DNA from: Chitinophagales bacterium
GTDB lineage: Bacteria > Bacteroidota > Bacteroidia > Chitinophagales > UBA2359
Length of the DNA: 32,022 bases
NCBI GenBank assembly: GCA_016787295.1
Contig: JAEUUX010000293.1
Coordinates: forward strand, 1-32,022
Direction of reading: 5' to 3'
In this document: positions 16,501 to 22,990 of the stretch, piece after piece
How positions within the stretch are numbered: the first letter of the stretch is position 1
Layout of the letters: every line of letters begins with the position of its first letter
Notes under the pieces: generated by a model
Database searches by the model: none
What the model was told of the DNA's origin: nothing
The model's input: the letters and a program-made list of their open reading frames with translations, nothing else
Program-made: the position numbers and the translations under genes

Positions 16501-17176
16501 TTTGGTTAGTGTTTTTCATCGCAATAGTAAAATCGGTCAGGTCGGCTGCCCCTTCGAACAAGGGGAATCGCATTGCCGTAATGTTACCCGTTGCCATACC
16601 CATGCCTATCATTTCGCTTTGACTGATGATAAACTGGGTGCGGTTGCGGTTGTGAGACAAACCCAAGGGAATGTTACCATTCGCTGTAGCTGTCCCAATG
16701 GTGTGCGATGTACCGCCCAAAGTATTGCTCACATTAAGATAAGTTTGCGTTTCGTTGTAGGTGGTATAGGTAGGAGTGGAGGTGTATGAAAAAGTGTTGG
16801 GTGTTTCGCCTTTCACCGAATAGTTGACTTGTGTACGGCGTGTGGAGTCATACAAACCAGTCGAGTCGATGAGGTGTGTATAGCTCAAATAGTCCCATTC
16901 GCCACAAGGATATTGGTCTTGGTTAGTGGCTGCATCACACTTGAGGGTATAATACATCAATATCTTTTGGAACGATTCGGTGGGAGCAGGAAATTGGAAA
17001 GAGCCTTTGTACTGCTCTCCTCCGCCATAACCACCTTGCGGATTGGGCATAGAAAAATTAAAAGTATTGACCCAAACCGTATCAGGTAGGTCTTGGGCTA
17101 TAGCCATAGTTGACGATAGCAATAAGCCGCAAAAAAGTTGAAAAAAACGTAAAAAGTAAAGTTTTTTGTTTATCAT
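13586..17176 (-). CDS. Type IX-secreted protein with PNGase F-like and LamG domains
   Basis: The product is 1195 residues from the ATG at 17176 (MINKKLYFLRFFQ..., signal peptide ending AIAQ); the longer frame to 17209 only adds residues ahead of the signal. The N-terminal region resembles the first domain of peptide-N-glycosidase F-related proteins (SMPNPQGGYGG, YPCGEWDYLSY at about 89-99). A LamG/concanavalin-like domain follows at about 306-480 (YIEVPV..., GGWHHWAFVKN, MQIYLDG, GSMDEFAVFNKAL). Next comes a PNGase F C-terminal-like domain (FTWIYDVTDY at 661, RTTGHGM, NCAEFC, NPVYPQGGTW, NWCPG near 805). A type A sorting domain closes the protein (ISVYPSPTTDNAMVDF ... GLYFVQI), directing it through the outer membrane. 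Glycan binding or deglycosylation is plausible; catalytic competence cannot be asserted because the active-site acids were not aligned. Confidence 0.88.
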   Translation of the reverse strand: MINKKLYFLRFFQLFCGLLLSSTMAIAQDLPDTVWVNTFNFSMPNPQGGYGGGEQYKGSFQFPAPTESFQKILMYYTLKCDAATNQDQYPCGEWDYLSYTHLIDSTGLYDSTRRTQVNYSVKGETPNTFSYTSTPTYTTYNETQTYLNVSNTLGGTSHTIGTATANGNIPLGLSHNRNRTQFIISQSEMIGMGMATGNITAMRFPLFEGAADLTDFTIAMKNTNQSAFPDGYSEPMSGGFTTVYHHNNAVSAAATNEATYYFTTPFAWNGTSDIVVDISYNGNGVNSLQSYHSTEASVRCIATQQDNHHLDLATGDYIEVPVNNLANIGQEVTVMFWSYGDPAEMPTTTYAFEAVDAQNRRVLNVHLPWSDNVVYWDAGHNQTSSYDRINKSAGTASEGGWHHWAFVKNATTGSMQIYLDGTLWHSGAGKTKSMAGITKFRIARGFNEGWMYYHGSMDEFAVFNKALDATTIHDWKNRHLNNTHPNYSNLLVYYPFDETSGSIAQDASGNNNDGTMMGYPAHRTTKAADSFLDLLASNTKPHVILEQNGVYDFTTETSLWTYTEPNPSVSVILYDNPANGTIVAEDAPNHPTIPTDTLSVWQADAYTYTYTDGIATDSVLVAAEQSLARQDKEYYSGIVQFEIGRFITPYGINLDLGANGFTWIYDVTDYAPLLRGSKYIRSGNAQELHDLRFAFIRGLPAHDVVGVKNLWNGSFGYANIQNNTACTPITTSLPTGAASARVKMRTTGHGMESSENCAEFCYKNHQIKVDGVTRFTQLLKRECAFNPVYPQGGTWIYDRANWCPGDVVPTFDVDITPYISPDEPFAVDYGIQATGTPQGNWVIETQMISYSSYRFANDVAIEEIVSPSMTQYHSRRNPICDGPVVRIRNNGSEVLYNCMIHYGVKDGLGFGTFPSCYQWFGELRFGEVVEVKLPQMNWSNFDPNNPVFFVTVDSPNSQTDEYSLNNRAESRFEAPPRYDSGMIFQFKGNARSLFQNSYTLKDAFNNIITERQTINNNATYNDVFTLDPGCYVLEFLDEEEASGAGNNGLSWWAASGEGNGNAKLKAPNGTTYITFDPDFGGSIYHQFLIGYDLPNMPYNNDLPCEAIGIAHLPTNNGMISVYPSPTTDNAMVDFVFEQATPVTIKVYNALGQMVFSKQYDYSRQATTLLPLPDAKGLYFVQITTPKHSLTRTVVKQ

Positions 17177-17211
17177 AACATAGAATTTTGTTGGTATTCT
17201 GTTTTGCATAG

Positions 17212-17219
17212 CAAAGGTA
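17212..17219 (-). promoter_or_regulatory. Bacteroidetes-type -7 box for the type IX-secreted protein gene
   Basis: The minus strand reads TACCTTTG, 35 bp before the chosen ATG at 17176. This supports that start over the in-frame codon at 17209, which would lie at the transcript start itself. Confidence 0.65.
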
Positions 17220-17264
17220 GTAAAACTTGCTGGAATTTGGGTGTTTTGGATACCAATATTGCGT

Positions 17265-17301
17265 AAAAAAAACTGCTTACCATATAGATAAGCAGTTTTT
17301 T
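17265..17301 (-). terminator. Terminator after the cysteine-rich lipoprotein gene
   Basis: CTGCTTA (17273-17279) and TAAGCAG (17289-17295) are perfect arms, extended by A/T runs, with eight T following on the minus strand. It lies about 80 bp after the stop codon at 17384. Confidence 0.88.
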
Positions 17302-17383
17302 AGTGAGCTAAGTCGGGTGCTTTGGATTTTTATGTTGTGTCAAAAATAGAGTAATAGTGTATTGGACTTTAGCAAAACTAATT

Positions 17384-18253
17384 TTAATAACAAGCATAAA
17401 CACCACTACAATTGCTATTATTACTAGGTCCACACCATGCCCCAAAGCCACAAGTATTACTTAACCCTTGTAATCCAACAACAACATCTTGCAAAACAAA
17501 TACCGTTCTTACCCAGATATTGGGAGAAACACAACAAGGACTAATTACTGAATTACATTTAAAAATACTCGTGTTAAGATAAAAAAGGTTATTGGAATTG
17601 GTGTTTGCCCAATAGTTATCTGTTCTGGTGAAATTAGATCCACAATCCCCCACTATTTTAACAATTTTATTATTGTTCCATATAGTGCAAGGGTTACAAG
17701 CTCTACTATTGCCTTTGGAATAAAGTTGAATTTCTCCAAGATTAAAAATAGTTTTGATTTTTGTATTTCTTAGCAAGTCTACTATTTTTTCGCTTAAACG
17801 CAAATCGTAAGCAGGCAGTGTTTCTAGATCTATAGGCGAATAAATTTTGGTCAAACTGATGGAAACAAATGTATTACCGTTTGGAGACACAAAACTATTC
17901 TCATTTAGCTTAGTTCCATTGGCAGTTTCATCTTTAGAAACTTTCGATAAACACTCATTGACAGTGTTTGTATCAAGAAACTTAAACGTAATACTTGAAT
18001 TATCGAAACTTTCAAGTAGGCTAACATTGTTAGAAGATATCTTAAAGGTGAAATCATAAACACGGCTATTTTCAATACCTTTAACAGTGATTTCTTTATG
18101 ATATGGGGCATTTTCACCATTAGGAGGAAGTTGTTTACCTTCCATATCTGTAGTAACAGGGATTGTTGTCTCTACCGCTTCTTTTTGACAAGAAACAAAA
18201 CCTAAAAAAGCAATTAGCAATAAAGCTAAAACGGAGGAAATTTTTGAAAACAT
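17384..18253 (-). CDS. Cysteine-rich lipoprotein of unknown function
   Basis: The product is 289 residues with a lipoprotein signal (MFSKISSVLALLL...GFVSC, lipid-carrying C22). The N-terminal half (about 50-170) looks like a beta-rich domain with an asparagine- and serine-rich composition. The C-terminal 110 residues carry nearly all cysteines: ACNPC, GDCGS, FKCNS, SPCCVSP, NTCGFGAWCG and NCSGVYACY at the very end. This arrangement suggests several disulfide bonds in a compact surface domain. I recognise no family. It is a single-gene unit with a full promoter upstream and a strong terminator downstream. A 23-copy tandem array lies about 180 bp upstream of its promoter. Its base composition is more AT-rich than the secreted-protein gene beside it. 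Confidence 0.78.
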   Translation of the reverse strand: MFSKISSVLALLLIAFLGFVSCQKEAVETTIPVTTDMEGKQLPPNGENAPYHKEITVKGIENSRVYDFTFKISSNNVSLLESFDNSSITFKFLDTNTVNECLSKVSKDETANGTKLNENSFVSPNGNTFVSISLTKIYSPIDLETLPAYDLRLSEKIVDLLRNTKIKTIFNLGEIQLYSKGNSRACNPCTIWNNNKIVKIVGDCGSNFTRTDNYWANTNSNNLFYLNTSIFKCNSVISPCCVSPNIWVRTVFVLQDVVVGLQGLSNTCGFGAWCGPSNNSNCSGVYACY

Positions 18254-18324
18254 AAAGATAAATTTAGAAGTTAAAAAATACTCAATCTTATCATCGCTGC
18301 GCAGCTATTGTTGGATTGATGACG

Positions 18325-18359
18325 CAAAGGTAAAGCTTGATGATACTTCTAACAACAAA
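18325..18359 (-). promoter_or_regulatory. Promoter of the cysteine-rich lipoprotein gene
   Basis: On the minus strand, TTTGTTG (18359-18353) is followed after 20 bases by TACCTTTG (18332-18325). The leader is about 65 nt and includes the 10-bp palindrome GCTGCGCAGC near 18297-18306. Confidence 0.7.
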
Positions 18360-18539
18360 TAGTGATGAAAAGGCTTATTTGAGAGTCGTAATTATTTAAT
18401 CACTTTTTTGAAGGGTTTTGTCAAATGACGAATTGGGAGTTATAGTGGATAAATGGCAAAATCGGTTATTTATAAAGTTTTTTGGTGTGTGAAAAGATAA
18501 TTCCTCAGTTGTAAGAAATGATATAACTATACTATAAGT

Positions 18540-19044
18540 GGCAAAATGATTTGTACAGATGGCAAAATGATTTGTACAGATGGCAAAATGATTTGTACAG
18601 ATGGCAAAATGATTTGTACACGTGGCAAAATGATTTGTACACGTGGCAAAATGATTTGTACACATGGCAAAATGATTTGTACACATGGCAAAATGATTTG
18701 TACATATGGCAAAATGATTTGTACACGTGGCAAAATGATTTGTACACGTGGCAAAATGATTTGTACACGTGGCAAAATGATTTGTACAGATGGCAAAATG
18801 ATTTGTACACGTGGCAAAATGATTTGTACAGATGGCAAAATGATTTGTACACGTGGCAAAATGATTTGTACACGTGGCAAAATGATTTGTACACGTGGCA
18901 AAATGATTTGTACACGTGGCAAAATGATTTGTACACATGGCAAAATGATTTGTACACGTGGCAAAATGATTTGTACACATGGCAAAATGATTTGTACACG
19001 TGGCAAAATGATTTGTACACGTGGCAGAATGACTTTAGGACACG
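18540..19044. repeat. 23-copy 21-bp tandem array with one variable dinucleotide
   Basis: Exactly 23 units of 21 bp run from 18540 to 19022, each GGCAAAATGATTTGTACA, then two variable bases, then T. A degenerate 24th unit ends the array (19023-19044, GGCAGAATGACTTTAGG...). All 23 full units are identical except at the two variable bases, which are GA (5 units), CG (13), CA (4) or TA (1), in the order GA GA GA CG CG CA CA TA CG CG CG GA CG GA CG CG CG CG CA CG CA CG CG. With its neighbours the variable pair sits in CANNTG. A partial unit (ATGGCAAAATCGGTT) occurs at 18453-18467. Because 21 is a multiple of three and the unit has few stops, several frames stay open; these are not genes. Confidence 0.97.
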
Positions 19045-19051
19045 CAAAAAT

Positions 19052-19104
19052 AAAAAAACCAATCCCTTCAGAAGTTCAAAACCTCCAAAGGAATTGGGTT
19101 TTTT
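19052..19104. terminator. Imperfect bidirectional hairpin between the array and pbpC
   Basis: The arms around AACCAATCCCTT and AAGGAATTGGGTT pair with one bulge and one mismatch and are bordered by T runs on both strands. On the minus strand it would end the pbpC transcript after it has crossed GC-rich element copy 3. That would leave the tandem array outside the transcribed region. Confidence 0.45.
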
Positions 19105-19210
19105 ATGACAAATTTATTTTTTCATTTATACAAAGTCCCGATTATTACAAACAAAAAAAACAACACACAATAAACATTTGCAAGGGACAAAGAACATGGT
19201 TTGTTCAGTA

Positions 19211-19394
19211 GTAGTGTTCTATTTTATCTATTTTGCCGTAAAAAAATAAGGGTGTATTTGTTCGAATGGCGAAGCGCGTTAGGGATTGTAAGGGTGGCGT
19301 TAGCCAGTGCGGAGAGCAACGCAGCACCATAGCGAAGCGAAGCCCTGTAAAGCCCGACCCGCAGGGAAACGCCCAAAAAAATCAATGCGTTATT
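19211..19394 (+). repeat. Dispersed GC-rich element, copy 3
   Basis: Same orientation as copy 1. The core spans 19260-19374, from GTTCGAATGGCGAAGCG to GGGAAACGCCC, with the shared AT-rich left flank TTCTATTTTATCTATTTTG (about 19217-19235) and the right flank AAATCAATG. It differs from copy 1 by scattered substitutions and a shorter AT-rich segment before the core. It lies between the tandem array and the 3' end of pbpC, about 40 bp past the pbpC stop. Confidence 0.85.
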
Positions 19395-19435
19395 TATCGA
19401 AATAATTAACCAAAATGAAACGCTACTAAGTTTTT

Positions 19436-21790
19436 TCACAAAAACACCACATCGATATAAATAGTCTGTTGTCTGCCTTTGTCGTCCACACAAGTAATTT
19501 TGTTGTTGCCGACTTTGGGTACAAAAAACACGCGTTCTTTGGGAGTAGCCGCCGCAACAAAAGCATCGTTTACATACCAAAAAACTTTTGCCACTTCGGG
19601 CGAAACGGCGCAGCGCAATAGCAATTCTTCGTTATCCTTTCGGTCTATGAGGTATTTTAATTGGTGAGTCGGGTGCAAAATTCGAGGTGGCGTACCTGTC
19701 GTAAAATAGCGCTCACATTGCGGGTTATGCGGTGGTATTTTTTGATAAGGCATTTTTTCTTGTTCATAAAAAGCTATCAATTCGGGCGGCAAGTTGTTGT
19801 ACCAACGCATAACGGCATCGGCAGGCGCACAAGCAGTGCAATAGCTCATTGTTTCGGTGGTATTGACTAAGACTTGTTTGCGATGCTCGCAAATGCTATT
19901 GGTGGAGATGGTTGGCAGGTAGTAATCCATGATTTTGTTGGTGCAAAAACGCGGGTCGGGCGGCAAACCTGTCTCGCTACATACCCAGCGGCGCTCCAAA
20001 CCCGCAGGCATTGTTGCTTTGGCTGCTTTGCTTCTATAATCTATCGTGTTGAACACTTCAAACAACAAAGGTGTTGCGACATTGGTGCCGGTCAAATTCT
20101 GGTTGCCCTCACCCGAAAAATTACCTACCCAAACGCCAATTGTATAGTTTTTGTTATAGCCAATACTCCACGCATCTTTTCGTCCGTAGGAAGTACCTGT
20201 TTTCCAAGCAATGCGCGGCAGGTTAATACTGCTTGCTTCCACACCCGTAGGCAGGTCGGGGCGCGTGAGTTCGTCCAAAATGTCCGTCACGATATAGGCA
20301 GCCGATGGGCTACAAATCGTTTGTGGTGAGTTAAGGGTATCATTCACCAAATAATGGGCAGGGATAAATTGTCCTTCGTTCGGAAAAATACTATAAAGGT
20401 TGGTTAGTTCCTCCAAAGTGGTGCCACAACCGCCCAATATCAGCGAAAGTCCCAATTTAGGGGCTTTTTTTATTTCTTGGCAATGCAATTGTACCAAATT
20501 TTCCACAAATTTGCTCGTGCCATACTGCTCTAAAAGTCCGACAAAAGGCAGGTTCAAGGAATGTGACAAGGCATATTCGCAACTGATACGTCCGTTGAAA
20601 GTTCGGTCGTAGTTAAGTGGCGAATAACCCGAGAAACTCATTGGCACATCGAGCATTTTTTGTTGTGGTGTAATCAAACCTTCGTCGAATGCCAAGGCGG
20701 TGAGCAAGGGTTTTAGGGTGCTGCCCGGCGAACGAACGGCTCGAATGCCGTCGACTTGCCCTCCGTCTTCGATGTTCGCAAAATCGGCAGACCCAACATA
20801 AGCTACAATTTCGTGGGTGCGGTTGTCGATGACCAATACCGCCGCATTGTGTATTCGTTGAGCGTAATAGCGCTGCATATAATTGTAGGTGATTTGCTCT
20901 ATTTTGCGCTGTTGGTTTGCATCGATGGTAGTGTGAATAATTTTGTCGGCATAGTGTCGCTGTAGGCGCAAAGACAAATGTGGTGCCATGCGCGGCACAC
21001 TTTGTCGTTCGGCATTCAGCGGCTCCGTCATTGCTTCTGCAATACTTTGCTCCGAAAAAATGCCGCTATCTGCAAAAGTTTGTAGCCAACGGTTGCGCTC
21101 TTGTTTGTTTTTATCATTGTTTTTGCCCAATGCCAAAGAAGTAGGACGGTTGGGAATGATGGCTAAAGTAGCGATTTCGGCGGGACTCAACTGTTCGGGT
21201 GTTTTGCCAAAAAACAACACCGCTGCCGATTTGATGCCCTCAATATTGCCTCCATACGGCACCAAGTTGAGATAGTGTTGTAATATCTCTGCCTTCGAAT
21301 AGTGCCATTCTAATTGCAAAGCCCGAAACATTTCTACCAATTTGTGCCAATAGGTGCGTGCTTTGGGGTCGAGGAGGCGCGCCACTTGCATGGTGATAGT
21401 GGAAGCCCCCGATGTGCGTTTTTGTTGCAACAAATTGTTCATCGCTGCCCGCACCAAAGCAATAGGATTGATGCCCCAATGGTAGTAAAAATACTTGTCT
21501 TCTTTGTAGATAATAGCGGCGGATAATTGCGGACTAATTTCAGGCAAAGTGGTATACATTCGCCATTTGTCGTCGGTTGTTAAGAAACTGTGCAATATAG
21601 CTCCTTTTTTATCCACCACGATTGGCGAATAAGGAACATCGATTTGCAAAGGGAAAAACAAGTCTAAACAACGAAAAAAAGCAAAAAATAAAAAAAAATA
21701 CCGAAAAATTTGCCAAAGAATTGGGAATTTTTTGTGAATTTTTTTGAGCTGGGCATGAACGCGCTTTTGGTAGGGATTTTCGTATAACAT
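19436..21790 (-). CDS. pbpC: Penicillin-binding protein 1C (bifunctional class A-type)
   Basis: A 784-residue envelope enzyme with a membrane anchor at about 28-48 (IFRYFFLFFAFFRCLDLFF). The GT51 glycan-polymerising domain follows, with KEDKYFYYHWGINP (catalytic Glu at 97), SGASTITMQVARLL at 128-140 and the LNLVPYGGNIEG stretch near 175-185. The transpeptidase domain has all three penicillin-binding motifs: S357-T-L-K360 in RSPGSTLKPLL, S411-L-N413 and K530-TGT. A C-terminal BiPBP_C-like domain covers about the last 90 residues, as in E. coli PbpC. The alpha-2-macroglobulin gene that often accompanies pbpC is not in the window. The start is the ATG at 21790, about 35 bp after a full promoter. 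GC-rich element copy 3 lies in its presumed 3' region. Confidence 0.95.
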   Translation of the reverse strand: MLYENPYQKRVHAQLKKIHKKFPILWQIFRYFFLFFAFFRCLDLFFPLQIDVPYSPIVVDKKGAILHSFLTTDDKWRMYTTLPEISPQLSAAIIYKEDKYFYYHWGINPIALVRAAMNNLLQQKRTSGASTITMQVARLLDPKARTYWHKLVEMFRALQLEWHYSKAEILQHYLNLVPYGGNIEGIKSAAVLFFGKTPEQLSPAEIATLAIIPNRPTSLALGKNNDKNKQERNRWLQTFADSGIFSEQSIAEAMTEPLNAERQSVPRMAPHLSLRLQRHYADKIIHTTIDANQQRKIEQITYNYMQRYYAQRIHNAAVLVIDNRTHEIVAYVGSADFANIEDGGQVDGIRAVRSPGSTLKPLLTALAFDEGLITPQQKMLDVPMSFSGYSPLNYDRTFNGRISCEYALSHSLNLPFVGLLEQYGTSKFVENLVQLHCQEIKKAPKLGLSLILGGCGTTLEELTNLYSIFPNEGQFIPAHYLVNDTLNSPQTICSPSAAYIVTDILDELTRPDLPTGVEASSINLPRIAWKTGTSYGRKDAWSIGYNKNYTIGVWVGNFSGEGNQNLTGTNVATPLLFEVFNTIDYRSKAAKATMPAGLERRWVCSETGLPPDPRFCTNKIMDYYLPTISTNSICEHRKQVLVNTTETMSYCTACAPADAVMRWYNNLPPELIAFYEQEKMPYQKIPPHNPQCERYFTTGTPPRILHPTHQLKYLIDRKDNEELLLRCAVSPEVAKVFWYVNDAFVAAATPKERVFFVPKVGNNKITCVDDKGRQQTIYIDVVFL

Positions 21791-21826
21791 GGCTAAAATG
21801 GAGGTAAAATGGCATTTTTATGCGTG

Positions 21827-21858
21827 CAAAAGTACTGTTTTTGTCTTATTTGTCCAAA
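21827..21858 (-). promoter_or_regulatory. Promoter of pbpC
   Basis: On the minus strand TTTG (21858-21855), 20 bases, then TACTTTTG (21834-21827). The predicted leader is about 30 nt. It diverges from the plus-strand promoter at 21952-21983. Confidence 0.7.
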
Positions 21859-21951
21859 AAATACTGCATTATTCGAAAAAAGTTTGGTAAAAAGTGGTGG
21901 ATTTTGCCAAGGGTTCTTGTTATATTTCGTGAATTTGCCCAAAACTTGTCC

Positions 21952-21983
21952 TTGCAATCGGTGATTATTCAAACGTATCTTTG
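21952..21983 (+). promoter_or_regulatory. Plus-strand promoter facing the ABC transporter gap
   Basis: TTG at 21952-21954 and TATCTTTG at 21976-21983, followed by CAGTAC, give a near-consensus Bacteroidetes promoter with 21 bases between the boxes. The nearest confident downstream gene starts at 22991, about 1 kb away. No closer match was found. Confidence 0.6.
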
Positions 21984-22990
21984 CAGTACAATTCGCAACC
22001 AGTGCATAAGAATAGTAAGTATTCACTCGCTTTGTTGTTGATTTTGATATGTTACTCGGCTACTTTTAACTCGCTTCCTTTTTTATCCTTCAAAAGATAG
22101 TTTTTTAACAAGTCTTATTACTACTAAGTTTTGTTTATTTCAATCCTGCTCATGGTTCCCCTCCAACGAAATATCCACACTTGCTCGTTTATCAACTACC
22201 CTTTGCTTGTCTTTTCATCGCAACAACATACGACTCAAACTTAAGCATTGTTTAAGTTTTGTTGCTCACACTTACTTCCCAATGTAATTGCCTTAGCTCC
22301 CAATTACTTGCCCTTTGGTCATAACCTATATCTTTCAACCGTCTTGTTACTACATCTTGTATAGCTATTAAGGATATGCTACATCTATCTTTTTCCCTTG
22401 CTACTGCTTCACTTATTGTAGTGTCTGATATCAATGTTGCTTCACACTTCATTGTCTATTTGTGATACTTAACCCTGCCTTAACAAGCTATTCGTCGATG
22501 TAGACAGTCGGCTAACCAACTATTTCTTAGCCATACAGTCCTTTGTTTGTAGTTCTCTTTTTAAATACCCCTACTTACAGACGATTCTATTCCAAAATTA
22601 TAGATGGATTGTCAAGTTCCCCTTCTTTGCTAAAACTATACAATAGCATTGATTTGTAAAACTTTTGTAAGCCATGAATGCGTATGGTTAGCCACTGTTT
22701 ATTGTTGTGTTATCAAACAATTCTATAGCTACTCTTCTTGAGTATATGTTCTCATTTTTTACCTATCCTTAATGTTGTTTCCATAAGTTTTTTTCAAAAA
22801 CCACCACATTCTCTTTGCTACATTCCATCAATACTTCTTATTCCATTCGCTATATGTTCCATATATTTCGTAAAGAAAGCTATGGAACAATGTTCTTATT
22901 TTTATTGTGGTACTATTTTTTTAGTTGCGTTCCATTGCGGTATTTCCATGTAGTGTTACCCATTTTTTTCATCAATCAAATATATTCAGT
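21984..22990. other. 1-kb gene-poor region ahead of the ABC transporter
   Basis: No gene is recognised. The plus strand is pyrimidine-rich, opposite to the A-rich coding strand of the ABC gene. A 66-codon minus-strand frame at 22252-22452 (starting MKCEATLISDTTISEAV) is followed by an AAACTTAA/TTTAAGTTT hairpin near 22236-22258. Other short stop-free stretches around it, for example one of about 24 codons near 22143-22220, read like protein but lack starts. This could be decayed coding sequence on the minus strand, a long leader, or chance. Plus-strand frames at 22738-22953 and 22815-23021 look like noise. Confidence 0.4.

Noticed and set aside
15902-16789. Plus-strand 295-codon frame opposite the type IX-secreted gene
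   Set aside because: It is a shadow of a confidently identified coding sequence on the other strand, with no signal or family motif.
18540-19044. CRISPR array
   Set aside because: Units are directly adjacent with no unique spacers, the period is only 21 bp, and no cas genes are present.
18396-19211. Five long open frames in the 23-copy array, giving heptapeptide repeats such as GKMICTR or WQNDLYT
   Set aside because: A 21-bp unit without stops stays open in several frames automatically. None has an export signal or a conserved flanking domain, and frames on both strands are equally open.
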